Shown here: positions 29,289-38,908 of the stretch, piece by piece | How positions within the stretch are numbered: position 1 is the stretch's first letter | Layout of the letters: each line of letters opens with the position of its first letter | Translations under genes and position numbers: made by a program | The notes under the pieces: generated by a model | What the model saw: the letters and a program-made list of their open reading frames with translations, nothing else | Databases searched by the model: none | What the model was told of the DNA's origin: nothing | NCBI GenBank assembly: GCA_905233685.1 | Contig: CAJOEZ010000005.1 | Location: forward strand, 1-64,000 | Source: an uncultured Bacteroidales bacterium | GTDB lineage: Bacteria; Bacteroidota; Bacteroidia; Bacteroidales; F082 | Direction of reading: 5' to 3' | Length of the DNA: 64,000 bases

Positions 29289-31079
29289 TTACTCCTCCAA
29301 ATTTCTAAGTTCCACAATAATCGGCATGGCGATACACGACTTGTTCTCTATCTTTTGTCGCATCTGCTTGTCGAAAGCAAGCTTGACAGCCTTTTCGTAA
29401 TTTTTCTTATCCTTGAACTCAATGTCGATGTATAGGCCGCGTTGCAGTTGGGTCACGCCGCCTGTCCCTTCTATGCTCATCTTGATGAAGATGCGCTTGA
29501 ACTCTTCTTTGCCGAACCGCGCCATGATTTCCTTACGCAGAAAGGCATCGATGTCCATTTTGGAATAAAGGCGGTCGTTAGTAAGGGCGTAGTAGCGCAA
29601 TTGCTCATAACGCTCGTCGGCGGTGGCCTTGTCGGCACCACAGGAGGCAGCGACAATTACGGGTATCTTTTGTTCTAACGCTGGCAATTTCTTGTTTTCC
29701 ATCATTTCGCCAGCCTTCGGAGTGTTTCCCGACTCGCCCTGTGTGGTAATATAGCTTACCTTGATGGTTGATGAAGCGTGGCTGTGCTTCATATTTTTCA
29801 TCACGTAGGTGCCGCTGTCGAACTTGAATTTTGCACTTTGGTTGCCCACGCTTTTGCCCAATTTGTTGATGGTTTCGCGCAGTTGTTTCAAGACTTCGCC
29901 GTCCTTGATGTTGTTGTATTCGATGAAAGCATAATAGTCATCAACAAAACGGTTGTAAAGATTGCGCACATCGCGGTAGAGATCGCCGTTATGGTAGCAG
30001 GCTGCATCGAAGTCACGGATGACAATTTCGTCAGATGTAGTTCCAAAACCTTGTTTTTGAGCAGGGGTACTGGTTTCTAAAACGCGCAGGAAGAAAGAAT
30101 TCTCTATTTTCTGCAACTTGGCGACAGGAGAAGCTTGGGTGAGTGTGAGAGAACATACGTCAACATTGGTGACGGGAAAACAGTTGGGTTGTATCTCGCA
30201 TTTGTCGGGAATGACGAACCCTTCGGGGAAATCCAAACGAAGCCATAAAGTGTCGTCCTCAAAGGTGTCCAATATTTCATTTTCAAGCCATTGCTGGAAC
30301 TCACGAGGGAAGGAAAGGGGCTTTAACAGGTCGCGATCTTTGGTCTGGTCTGTAATGACTACCCAAGCCGCATCATTCATGTTCAGTAGGCTGTCTTTCC
30401 AAACTTCCACAAACGAAAAGAATTGTTCCGAAGCTTGTTGTGCATCGAAAGGTTCTGCCATACTGGCGTTTTCCATCTCCCGCATGGTGACAAAATCAAT
30501 TTCCTTTTGTTCCGCCCCGACATAAATGTGTTCCGGACAGATGCCGTTGGTTCCTCTAATCAAAATCGGCAACCCTTCCAGACTCTCCATTTCTGCTTTT
30601 GTGCTTATGCCCAACCAGAGACGGTTAGGACGATCCATATCAATGACATGCACCTCACCGTTAAGTAACATCTTGTTGTAAGTCAACACAAAAATCTTGG
30701 AATATGGGATGGCAAGTGTGTTAAATAACGGAATATAATTCAAAACCGCTTTTTTGTCCTCTGTCTTATAATTGAAGATTGCGCCAGACCCAATATTGAC
30801 GGCCCCTTGGTCTTTTCTCTGCTTAAACATCGGGTTCAGCAGGGCGATGGCCGGAACAGATTCAATTTTATGGCGCGGTATGAAATCGGTGCAGTAGCGT
30901 TCTATGATGCGTTGTTCAATCGTGTCGGTGTGGTCGTGTATCTTTTGGGCCTCATTCAGCAAGGCCACAAGCATCATCTTGGCGACGGGATCCATGGAGT
31001 TGAAATCCATTTCTTCCAATGAAAGGATTTTCAATTGGGCTATGGCATCGTTAATCCTGTTTTCTAATTCAAGGTCCAT
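29289..31079 (-). CDS. tssF: T6SS baseplate subunit TssF-like
   Basis: VALLNEAQKIHDHTDTIEQRIIERYCTDFIPRHKIESVPAIALLNPMF resembles the TssF N-terminus; adjacent to gp25/TssE and TssG/TssK-like genes. Confidence 0.75.
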   Translation of the reverse strand: MDLELENRINDAIAQLKILSLEEMDFNSMDPVAKMMLVALLNEAQKIHDHTDTIEQRIIERYCTDFIPRHKIESVPAIALLNPMFKQRKDQGAVNIGSGAIFNYKTEDKKAVLNYIPLFNTLAIPYSKIFVLTYNKMLLNGEVHVIDMDRPNRLWLGISTKAEMESLEGLPILIRGTNGICPEHIYVGAEQKEIDFVTMREMENASMAEPFDAQQASEQFFSFVEVWKDSLLNMNDAAWVVITDQTKDRDLLKPLSFPREFQQWLENEILDTFEDDTLWLRLDFPEGFVIPDKCEIQPNCFPVTNVDVCSLTLTQASPVAKLQKIENSFFLRVLETSTPAQKQGFGTTSDEIVIRDFDAACYHNGDLYRDVRNLYNRFVDDYYAFIEYNNIKDGEVLKQLRETINKLGKSVGNQSAKFKFDSGTYVMKNMKHSHASSTIKVSYITTQGESGNTPKAGEMMENKKLPALEQKIPVIVAASCGADKATADERYEQLRYYALTNDRLYSKMDIDAFLRKEIMARFGKEEFKRIFIKMSIEGTGGVTQLQRGLYIDIEFKDKKNYEKAVKLAFDKQMRQKIENKSCIAMPIIVELRNLEE

Positions 31080-31102
31080 TGTTGGCTATGTATTGTTATT
31101 CC

Positions 31103-31600
31103 TTAGTGCTTTTTGATAGTAGGCTCCATCAGGAAGACCACTTCTTTTTTATAAGGGTAGAAAGTGCCCGGGCCGTTTTCAAGGAATCCTTCAACGACGA
31201 CCTTGACAACATGTTTCGACGGCACTTTCTTGTTCCTTTGTTTTTCTCCTTGGGCCGCGTTGAGTTCAATGGAGATGCTGACATCTTTCAGAAATGGTTC
31301 ATAATTGGCGAGGCTCTGGCGGATGCTTTCCTGGCATTCCGCCCTCGTTATCTCAAAATAAAGACCGTCAACAGTCATGAGTGCCTGTCCACTGTTAAAA
31401 GTACGGTAATGGATATTGGCATATTCGTGGTTCCAATACTCAAATCCGAAATCAGGATCGGCGAGGAAACTGCCTTTCGGCGTGAACACAATAAGCTCCA
31501 CCAAATTGTCAATTGTGGCAATCCTGTTGTCAAGGTCACGGTCTAACCTCAGTCTTGAGTCCGAGTCTTGATAGGCCAGCGGTGTACTAATGCAGTTCAT
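31103..31600 (-). CDS. tssE: GPW/gp25 family T6SS baseplate protein TssE-like
   Basis: DNRIATIDNLVELIVFTPKGSFLADPDFGFEYWNHEYANIHY...CQESIRQSLANYEPFLKDVSISI is gp25-like. Confidence 0.85.
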   Translation of the reverse strand: MNCISTPLAYQDSDSRLRLDRDLDNRIATIDNLVELIVFTPKGSFLADPDFGFEYWNHEYANIHYRTFNSGQALMTVDGLYFEITRAECQESIRQSLANYEPFLKDVSISIELNAAQGEKQRNKKVPSKHVVKVVVEGFLENGPGTFYPYKKEVVFLMEPTIKKH

Positions 31601-31603
31601 GGG

Positions 31604-32848
31604 TTAGATTTCTGGGCCGATCCAAACACTGTAGTCCTTGTGGAGTATTACCACGAAGGTGTTTACTTCGCTGCTTACCCCATTGAGGACAGCTTTCAGC
31701 CTGATTTCCACATTTTGGTCGGGTTCAGGCATTTTTTTCGTGTTGAATTTGTTATCAATAGCCAAAAGTGCATTTGTTGCCAGCTTCTGTTTAGGTTCGC
31801 CACCGTTGATTGAATAATAGACAGTCGCGCCTGGTATAGGATTGACAACAGGTATCTTGACCGTTTTGTGAATGCAATTTTGGTACAATTGGTCGTCGCT
31901 GATGAAGGGCCCAGTATTGGGCTTGGAAGGCTTGGGCGCAGGGGGCTCCTCGCGTACTTCCATTTTACCGATTTTTTCGATGATGGACAAACAAAGGTCC
32001 AATCCTTCGCAAATTCTTTGATACACATCCCGATAATTGTAGGGAGCGGAGACATAATTGCGGAACATTTCAGCATCGGATAAAGCCAAATACTCGTCAA
32101 GTTCGCAGGCAGTTGTGAAAGCGCATACGAATTTCTGGACGTGTCCCAACAATGCCATAGGAGTCAGTAAATCACGTTCTTTGTCGACCGTAATCTTGAT
32201 TTGCTGGATGATGGGCCAGAAAATGCGGATAGCATCCCTGCCTTGCGAATTAATCATCGAACGAGTTTTTGTGTCAATACTTACAAGCGTCTCTTGGAAT
32301 CGCGCCAACAAGTCTTCAAATTTCTGGTGTGATGACACAAACAAACAGGGTGGGACAAAATCAACCTCATCGATATGCCAACCGCCGTATTCACTGTCAA
32401 CAAGATGTGCAATGGGTAAGGCATTGTCGCCTATTGGACTATTGGCTGTAATGAGGGCAAAACTGTATTCAGGTTCTTCATACCCGTCTGAGGTTTCTTT
32501 CCATTGGGCAGAATGTACACTAATGGTTAAAAACAATTCGCCAATACCAGAAAGGTTGGGTATTGGAACTTGTGTTTCGAAAGAATTGGAGTATTTCGTG
32601 TCATATTTCACATCTATCAGATACCCCCCTTTTGTAACGGCAAGGCAACATAACGACTCCACGTTGATGGAGTCTTTTGCAATGTTCAGCGACACTTGAA
32701 ACGGACAAGGACTTGGAAACAAACCAAAACGGCCTGCGGCTGCAAGTGTTATGGCTTTACGGATGGTTTCGGCGGTGGCATCGTCCGAGGCTTTCAGGAT
32801 TTCATCGGTCAGCCTCATCCCCTTTTTCCAGCAAATTCTTTTGGACAT
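31604..32848 (-). CDS. tssK: TssK-like baseplate protein with Ig/CHB_HEX-like C-terminal domain
   Basis: N-terminus ICWKKGMRLTDEILKASDD...; C-terminal NPIPGATVYYSINGGEPKQKLATNALLAIDN...VEIRLKAVLNGVSSEVNTFVV. Confidence 0.75.
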   Translation of the reverse strand: MSKRICWKKGMRLTDEILKASDDATAETIRKAITLAAAGRFGLFPSPCPFQVSLNIAKDSINVESLCCLAVTKGGYLIDVKYDTKYSNSFETQVPIPNLSGIGELFLTISVHSAQWKETSDGYEEPEYSFALITANSPIGDNALPIAHLVDSEYGGWHIDEVDFVPPCLFVSSHQKFEDLLARFQETLVSIDTKTRSMINSQGRDAIRIFWPIIQQIKITVDKERDLLTPMALLGHVQKFVCAFTTACELDEYLALSDAEMFRNYVSAPYNYRDVYQRICEGLDLCLSIIEKIGKMEVREEPPAPKPSKPNTGPFISDDQLYQNCIHKTVKIPVVNPIPGATVYYSINGGEPKQKLATNALLAIDNKFNTKKMPEPDQNVEIRLKAVLNGVSSEVNTFVVILHKDYSVWIGPEI

Positions 32849-32853
32849 GGTTA

Positions 32854-33735
32854 TTAAACGTTCGTGTTATAGTTCAAATAATTAAGTTTTATCTCATCGG
32901 AAAGGCGAAGCGGTTCCTCGTCTTTCACAATTTCAAAATGCAATATCTCATCGACGGACATGAAATAATCCTGAATGAAAAGCCTCAGCATCTCCACTTC
33001 GTCAACGAATTGCAGAAAACGTGTGCTACATTCCTCTTCAGACCAAAATTGGATAATGTAAGTCAAGACTTGCTCATCATACCTGTTGCCGACATAGAAC
33101 GCATCAAGACTTGCCGGAAGATGTTCCTCGTATCGCGGAGCAGTGTCTGAAAACTCGTGTTTTTTGTCCAACACCTTAATGCTAATGCCCTCTTCCATAA
33201 AAACCTTACGCAACATAAGAGTGATTAGCGTCTTGTTACCCCGAATGTTCTTGCACGAGGGCAAAAATGGAATGACTTGTCTGATAAAACGGTTTTGACG
33301 CTGCTCCTTGGTAATTCTGTCGCCTAAAATGTCGATCATGATTTTGTCGGTTTCGGTATAAATCTTCAACCTTTCGCGTGTTTCTATGCGGAGATGAAGG
33401 AGCATCAAGTCTATGGGAGCGAAGAATTTGTGGGCATTTTCCTTTTCCTGCTCCTGAGCCTCATATTCTTCCGCAAAGCGTTCCTTTTCCTCAAGCTTCG
33501 GAAGGTTATCAAAACGATCAATCGGATGAAACATGAACTCAGGTAATGAGTTATAAAGGCTATGTCTACCTATGCTAAGCAACAATGTTCCGTTATTGTT
33601 CTCCGTTATGTCCAAGAGGTCGTTGTAAGCGTTGCGTTTGTGCAAACCTGATAACGAGACCTTGCAGCTTCCTTTAGGAAAATAGGAAAGTAGAAGCTCG
33701 ACATTAATATCTTGTGGAATATTTTTTGGCAGCAT
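32854..33735 (-). CDS. tssG: TssG-like baseplate protein
   Basis: Position between the E1-like and TssK-like genes; TssG-like size and C-terminus. The ATG at 33735 (MLPKN) is preferred over the upstream TTG. Confidence 0.6.
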   Translation of the reverse strand: MLPKNIPQDINVELLLSYFPKGSCKVSLSGLHKRNAYNDLLDITENNNGTLLLSIGRHSLYNSLPEFMFHPIDRFDNLPKLEEKERFAEEYEAQEQEKENAHKFFAPIDLMLLHLRIETRERLKIYTETDKIMIDILGDRITKEQRQNRFIRQVIPFLPSCKNIRGNKTLITLMLRKVFMEEGISIKVLDKKHEFSDTAPRYEEHLPASLDAFYVGNRYDEQVLTYIIQFWSEEECSTRFLQFVDEVEMLRLFIQDYFMSVDEILHFEIVKDEEPLRLSDEIKLNYLNYNTNV

Positions 33736-33743
33736 GATGAAAA

Positions 33744-34955
33744 TCAAATGAAAGTCGGAGCATCTCCGCTCAATTCAACATAGAATTGTCCCTTTTCTGT
33801 GGAAACCTGAACCACATCAAAGAGCGGTATTCCGATTTGTTGGAGAGTGAGGTCTTGATAAGGAAATCCAGTATCGATGTTTTCATAAAACGACTTGTGG
33901 AACAATGTTCGGTAGCTGAGCTTTTTTAATTCGGCATCGTTGTTGATGTATTCGTCCAGTTTTGATTCAGGCAGCATGATTTGGAATTCCTTTTCAGGCT
34001 GATCTGAAATGATTTTGTCAATAAACTTGTTGTTTCGCATGTTGATTTCGACCGTCTTTGCGCCAAGAAGAACTTTCAGTCGAGAAAGGACTTCCTTAAC
34101 AGAAAGAGTTGCCGACAGGTCGTTGCCTTCGATGACTGGCTCCCAACGTTCGTGGGCTGGACAGTTCTTTTTCCATGAGGCAAATTTATAGATGTTGGTG
34201 CTGTTGGTCAAGCCTTCGTATCGCAACACTTTTCCTTGCAAAGTGGTGAATTGATTAGCCCCATCATCATCAAGATGGATGATTTTCATGGCTTCTTGTA
34301 CCTGCATGGCCCCAATAATGGACGCACTGACCGGCGTGGTGGCGATGCGACCTGCCGAACTTTGGGTTCGGACAACGTCGGCGCAACCTGTACGGAGCAT
34401 AATATGGTTGAACTCCTCGCGCGACAAGCCACATTCATAGCAACAAAGGTTTGGAGTATAAACCCTAACGACCCCTGTCATATTCTCAATACTGCCGTCA
34501 ATCCAAGTCTTTCCAGCCCGCATGCTCAAACGGTTCAGCAGATAACGCGCTATGCGACTGTCAAGGCAACCGATGACAACATCCACGGAACGGTACAGGC
34601 CAAAACCCACTTCAGAAAAAAGGTTGCCCACAATGGGAACAACCTTGATTTGCGGATTGATTTCCACGGCCCGTTTCGCCACGATTTCGGCTTTGTAGGA
34701 ATGGTTGTAGGCATCTTCCTCACGGAACAAAACTGAGCGCGTGAGGTTCGACAATTCAATTCTGTCGAAATCAACCACATAGATGTGTCCGATGCCGAAA
34801 AGCGCCAAATCCTTCACCACTTCGTTGCCTAAGGCCCCCGCACCGGCAACAAGAACGCGAGCATTTTTCACTTTCTCTTTCTTGAACCACGAAAGCAAAG
34901 TGAACACGCCTTCGCCCCATTCATAGTCGTTTTTCTTGTTCTCTGTATTTGTCAT
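33744..34955 (-). CDS. ThiF/E1-like ubiquitin-activating enzyme with UFD-like C-terminus
   Basis: VLVAGAGALGNEVVKDLALFGIGHIYVVDFDRIELSNLTRSVLF, IGCLDSRIARYLLNRLS, CCYECG...NCPAHE putative Zn ligands, GRIATTPVSASIIGAMQVQEAMKII; C-terminal LTLQQIGIPLFDVVQV. Confidence 0.95.
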   Translation of the reverse strand: MTNTENKKNDYEWGEGVFTLLSWFKKEKVKNARVLVAGAGALGNEVVKDLALFGIGHIYVVDFDRIELSNLTRSVLFREEDAYNHSYKAEIVAKRAVEINPQIKVVPIVGNLFSEVGFGLYRSVDVVIGCLDSRIARYLLNRLSMRAGKTWIDGSIENMTGVVRVYTPNLCCYECGLSREEFNHIMLRTGCADVVRTQSSAGRIATTPVSASIIGAMQVQEAMKIIHLDDDGANQFTTLQGKVLRYEGLTNSTNIYKFASWKKNCPAHERWEPVIEGNDLSATLSVKEVLSRLKVLLGAKTVEINMRNNKFIDKIISDQPEKEFQIMLPESKLDEYINNDAELKKLSYRTLFHKSFYENIDTGFPYQDLTLQQIGIPLFDVVQVSTEKGQFYVELSGDAPTFI

Positions 34956-34960
34956 TTGTC

Positions 34961-37306
34961 TTAGTTTTCAACATATTGGAAAATAGTGTCGCCGACACTG
35001 AAAGTATCGTTGTTGGTCAGCGGTATGGGCTTGCCGACAGGCAATTCAGTTCGTGCATTAAAGACAACACCGGCGGCCAAAGGTCTCAGCATAGCTTGCG
35101 AACGCTGATGATCCACATAAAGCTGGACATGCTCTTTGGCTACCTTGTTGCTCTTTTCCCAAGTCATCTGTATTTCGCAACGTTCTGTCATACCAATGGT
35201 TACCTTATTACCACCACCCGTGGCGTTCATCCACTTGTGGATGGGGATGCGTTGTCCAGCTTTCACTCCGTTTTTAATGACCAAGAAATATTTCTCAGCC
35301 AACATACGCACCGTGACGAGCGAAGCGCCCAAACCGCCGCCGTAGATGATGAAGTTGAGCAGCATATTCGTCCAACCTGAACGGGTAAATTTGGTGAAAT
35401 ACAACACCAGAAAACCAATTATTGCCGAACCTATGCCTCCAAGCAAAGCGCTCTTAAACGGAATGCTTGACTTGATAATCAAGCTGAGCGACAAGCAGAT
35501 TGAGAACAAAAGGTAAGCAGGGAAGGAAGCGTACCAAGCATTGGGCGATACGCCTGGAATGGATGCAATCCAGCAGAAAATGATACCACCCAAGGCAAAA
35601 GCCGCCATGCCAATGACACCCGACAGCAAGGAAAGCCCGAAAGTTTTCAACAACGATTTCCAGTCATTCTTTCTTACGCCGTCGTTATATCGTAGCACTA
35701 ATGACAGGAAAAAGCCCAGAAGCAAACCCATAATTAGAAACGCTGATATTTTGTTGGTGTAAAGTCCATTAATAATATTCTCTTCTCTTTGCACCTCGCC
35801 AAGGAAGGTGTTGGCTATGCCTTTTGCCAAACCAACAAATCCTTTTCCTCCCAACAAATCATAAACAATCCAGCTTACGAGTCCTGCACAAATGCCCCAA
35901 ATGGTAAGATAGAGGTCGCGCAGCGAACCAGAACTGAACAGCTCTCTCCACTTGATGTGTTCCTGTATGCCATCCTTGCAGTTTTGTCCGTATTCGGCAC
36001 ATTTGTAGTCATTCTGTTTCCAACAATGTACGTGCATAATGTGTCTGCACCGAGTGACCACCCTTTCGCCTGGCAAAATTTCCTGTCGGCAATAGTGGCA
36101 TAATCTGCGTTGCACATTCGCTTCCGGGACATATTTTTTGTAATACTTGGCAGCAAAGGTTTTCGACTTCACCGCAGGAACGAGAATCTTTATTACGAAG
36201 AAAAAGAAAGCGATGGTCAAAGCGGTGACCAGCAAAGCTATCGGGTATCTGAGCCAGTTTTTGGAATCGCTTTCGTTTTGGAAAGTTGTCGCTTTTTCTT
36301 TGAATCCAATGGAATAAGTTGCTTCACCCATTTTGTTCCCTTCACCCCAATAAGCCAGATACTTCACATCGTCGTAATAAGATCTTGTGGGTTTGTATTC
36401 ATACTCAAAGTCATAAGCGGCATCGTTCACCATTTCCTCAAAGCCTTTCAAGACTTCGTCCAAGTTATCAGAAGGCAAGTATTTTCCTTGGTATTGGACG
36501 GGTATCTTAGAATTTTCTGTAATACCTCTGAAAGTCAATTTCACGTTTTCGTCAAGATTACCGTCTTTCGTGTAATAGAAAGCATAGACTTTAGGTCTGA
36601 TGATTTCAGGGCCAGAATTTCTTTGGTATTCTGTAACTTTGTCATAATCAAAAAACTCATCTTCTTCAGGGTAATTACTACTAAAAATGATTAAATAGTT
36701 TTTGTCAATCGAATTGTTGGCCCTGCTGAAAATGAATTCATTCTTTTTGTAATTGTTTTCCTTGTGTACCTTATCCTCATCTTTAGCCTCAAAAAAACTG
36801 AATTCAGAAAGTTTTGCATATACAGCCCCGTAAAAATACTTTATAGGGGTTGATTTCATAAAGTCAAAGTCATCGAGGTTGTCTTTCGTTATCAGTCTGC
36901 TTGATGTCACTTTGTCACCGAAAAAGGAGAGGTAAACACAACTGTCAGGTGCCTTGTCCATTAGCTTTTCAACAGCTTTTTTAATCTCTTCCTTGCCTTC
37001 TTCGGGAATACTGAGGTCAACCAAAACGGAAAAAGTGTAGTCTTCAGGGATGCGTTTGCCTGTAGTTACTTGATGAATCTTTGTGTGTTCTCGCGAAATC
37101 TCGCTACCGTCTTCGGTAATGATAAGCTTTTCCAAACTAGACGGCATATACTTTTCTCCTTTATTGTCAAGGAATTTCAAATAAAGGGTGATACTGTCGT
37201 CACTTATCTTGTGGCCGCAGAAACTAATTTCGTTCACTTCTTGTGCGCAAAGCGGAAATGCCAATGCCAGTAATGTGCAAACCATCAACCGCTTCGCGAT
37301 TTTCAT
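34961..37306 (-). CDS. Polytopic membrane protein: SP + VWA-like periplasmic part + RING-like zinc domain + C-terminal FHA-like domain
   Basis: MKIAKRLMVCTLLALAFPLCAQ signal; YTFSVLVDLSIPEEGKEEIKKAVEKLMDKAPDSCVYLSFFGDKV; RING-like CHYCRQEILPGERVVTRCRHIMHVHCWKQNDYKCAEYGQNC at 35978-36100; several TM helices; VTIGMTERCEIQMTWEKSNKVAKEHVQL at the C-terminus. Start 37306 gives an ATGA overlap with the JAMM gene. Confidence 0.8.
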   Translation of the reverse strand: MKIAKRLMVCTLLALAFPLCAQEVNEISFCGHKISDDSITLYLKFLDNKGEKYMPSSLEKLIITEDGSEISREHTKIHQVTTGKRIPEDYTFSVLVDLSIPEEGKEEIKKAVEKLMDKAPDSCVYLSFFGDKVTSSRLITKDNLDDFDFMKSTPIKYFYGAVYAKLSEFSFFEAKDEDKVHKENNYKKNEFIFSRANNSIDKNYLIIFSSNYPEEDEFFDYDKVTEYQRNSGPEIIRPKVYAFYYTKDGNLDENVKLTFRGITENSKIPVQYQGKYLPSDNLDEVLKGFEEMVNDAAYDFEYEYKPTRSYYDDVKYLAYWGEGNKMGEATYSIGFKEKATTFQNESDSKNWLRYPIALLVTALTIAFFFFVIKILVPAVKSKTFAAKYYKKYVPEANVQRRLCHYCRQEILPGERVVTRCRHIMHVHCWKQNDYKCAEYGQNCKDGIQEHIKWRELFSSGSLRDLYLTIWGICAGLVSWIVYDLLGGKGFVGLAKGIANTFLGEVQREENIINGLYTNKISAFLIMGLLLGFFLSLVLRYNDGVRKNDWKSLLKTFGLSLLSGVIGMAAFALGGIIFCWIASIPGVSPNAWYASFPAYLLFSICLSLSLIIKSSIPFKSALLGGIGSAIIGFLVLYFTKFTRSGWTNMLLNFIIYGGGLGASLVTVRMLAEKYFLVIKNGVKAGQRIPIHKWMNATGGGNKVTIGMTERCEIQMTWEKSNKVAKEHVQLYVDHQRSQAMLRPLAAGVVFNARTELPVGKPIPLTNNDTFSVGDTIFQYVEN

Positions 37307-38901
37307 CTTTTTCTTCTTGTCCATATCTTTAGATCTTCTAATTGTTGTTCTCCGTAAAAATTCTGGTCAGTACACAAGTCATTGTTGATGACAGGCATGG
37401 AGGTCAGAAGACCATCGCCTGTGGTATATACCAATACAAATCCTATTTTGCCGAACCTGTCGGCGAGAGCCTTCCGAAGGGAAGGAATACTACAATGCGA
37501 TGCCATGATGAAGCATCCAATTGGCTCGTTGTCGGGCACGGTTTCCGCAGAGGAAACTTTTGCCGCCACGTATTCCGTTTTCCCAGCTTTCGTGCTGACG
37601 AAGCCATGCACTGTTCCTATAAATCCCTCGTGTTGTTCAGCCGTCAGCAGGCCCATGTCGATGATGGCACCGTTGCTCAGTTCGATGCCATGACAATTTT
37701 CGATATGTGCCTTAGCCTCCGACAGGGTATTGTAGTAGTCTTCTGTTTTGATGGAGTTGCGGTCGCTCTCAATGGCCCACTTGTACCATTCTTCCAAAGA
37801 ATACATCTTTTTCAAATCAGCCTTCGAATTGATGGAGGATCCATCGTTGCATTCGCCATCGCGTTTGAAGGTGAAAATACCCAACTCTTGTCCGGGAGTG
37901 AGAATATCTATCACAATAGCTGTCAAGAAACGGGGGTGTGTAGGATGCTTCAGTTGCAACTGCACAGTGCAGTCAGAATTGCTGAAAAACACACTAAGCC
38001 CAGGATGCGAATGTACCCAGCATGTCACATCGTATTGGAGCTCGGTGGCAACACGAAGTTTTCGTAGTTCTTGGCTTATTTTCAATTTGATTTTTCCGCC
38101 AAAATTCAATTCATATTCGGTAAAGACAGCATCGTCGCCAGGAAGCACGACATGCTCTAACGATACATAGTATTCGTCGGTTTCCTTGTCAAGCACCCAC
38201 CGGCCCAACACCATACAGCCGTACTCTTTGGGGTTATTTGGGTTACGAAGGTTCTCAGCGTACATGTTGTATATGTCCTTGATGCAAGTGTTTTTGATGT
38301 AGATTCTTCTGACCGCAGAATTGGTGCAGAAATCCTCGCAGTCGATTTTCATGTAATTGTCATTGTCGACAACATCTTCAAGGCTTTGCTTGCGTAGGAT
38401 AGATGTGGTTTTCCTGCGTACTACTATGTCAGTGTTGTTGTTATTTGTTGGAGGGATGTCTGTGATTACCTTTTTGTTTTTCTTTCTGGTTTTGACAAGT
38501 TGGAGTACAACAAGTATGGCCACTATGGCCGCTATCCAAGCTGCAATTTTTAAAATACGAATCCAAACTCGAGAGCTGTTGTGGGATTCCTTGTCTGAGA
38601 CAAGATGGTTGTTGGCCTTTTGGATGGAGTCCATTTGTACGATCAAATCCTCTCTTATCCAAATCTGCCTATCCATAGAGTCCCAGCCATTATATTTTGT
38701 CTCTTCGGTCTTGATTTCCGTTGTCTCGTACCGTTTGATGAACTCATGAATATCAATGGAATCTTGTGATACCAAACATGATTTGAATTCCTTTAAAATG
38801 CTGTCTTTTTCGACAGAGTAGGCGTTTTGTGCTTGAATCCTTATTCCAAATAGCAGAAATAGGGACAATACAATTAGTGGGTTTTTACGATAAAGATTCA
38901 T
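37303..38901 (-). CDS. Membrane-anchored JAB/JAMM (MPN+) isopeptidase-like protein
   Basis: Signal peptide, TM helix, then EHVVLPGDD...CWVHSHPGLSVFFSNSD with perfect HxHx7SxxD at 37972-38013. Confidence 0.93.
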   Translation of the reverse strand: MNLYRKNPLIVLSLFLLFGIRIQAQNAYSVEKDSILKEFKSCLVSQDSIDIHEFIKRYETTEIKTEETKYNGWDSMDRQIWIREDLIVQMDSIQKANNHLVSDKESHNSSRVWIRILKIAAWIAAIVAILVVLQLVKTRKKNKKVITDIPPTNNNNTDIVVRRKTTSILRKQSLEDVVDNDNYMKIDCEDFCTNSAVRRIYIKNTCIKDIYNMYAENLRNPNNPKEYGCMVLGRWVLDKETDEYYVSLEHVVLPGDDAVFTEYELNFGGKIKLKISQELRKLRVATELQYDVTCWVHSHPGLSVFFSNSDCTVQLQLKHPTHPRFLTAIVIDILTPGQELGIFTFKRDGECNDGSSINSKADLKKMYSLEEWYKWAIESDRNSIKTEDYYNTLSEAKAHIENCHGIELSNGAIIDMGLLTAEQHEGFIGTVHGFVSTKAGKTEYVAAKVSSAETVPDNEPIGCFIMASHCSIPSLRKALADRFGKIGFVLVYTTGDGLLTSMPVINNDLCTDQNFYGEQQLEDLKIWTRRKR

Positions 38902-38908
38902 GATAGAT

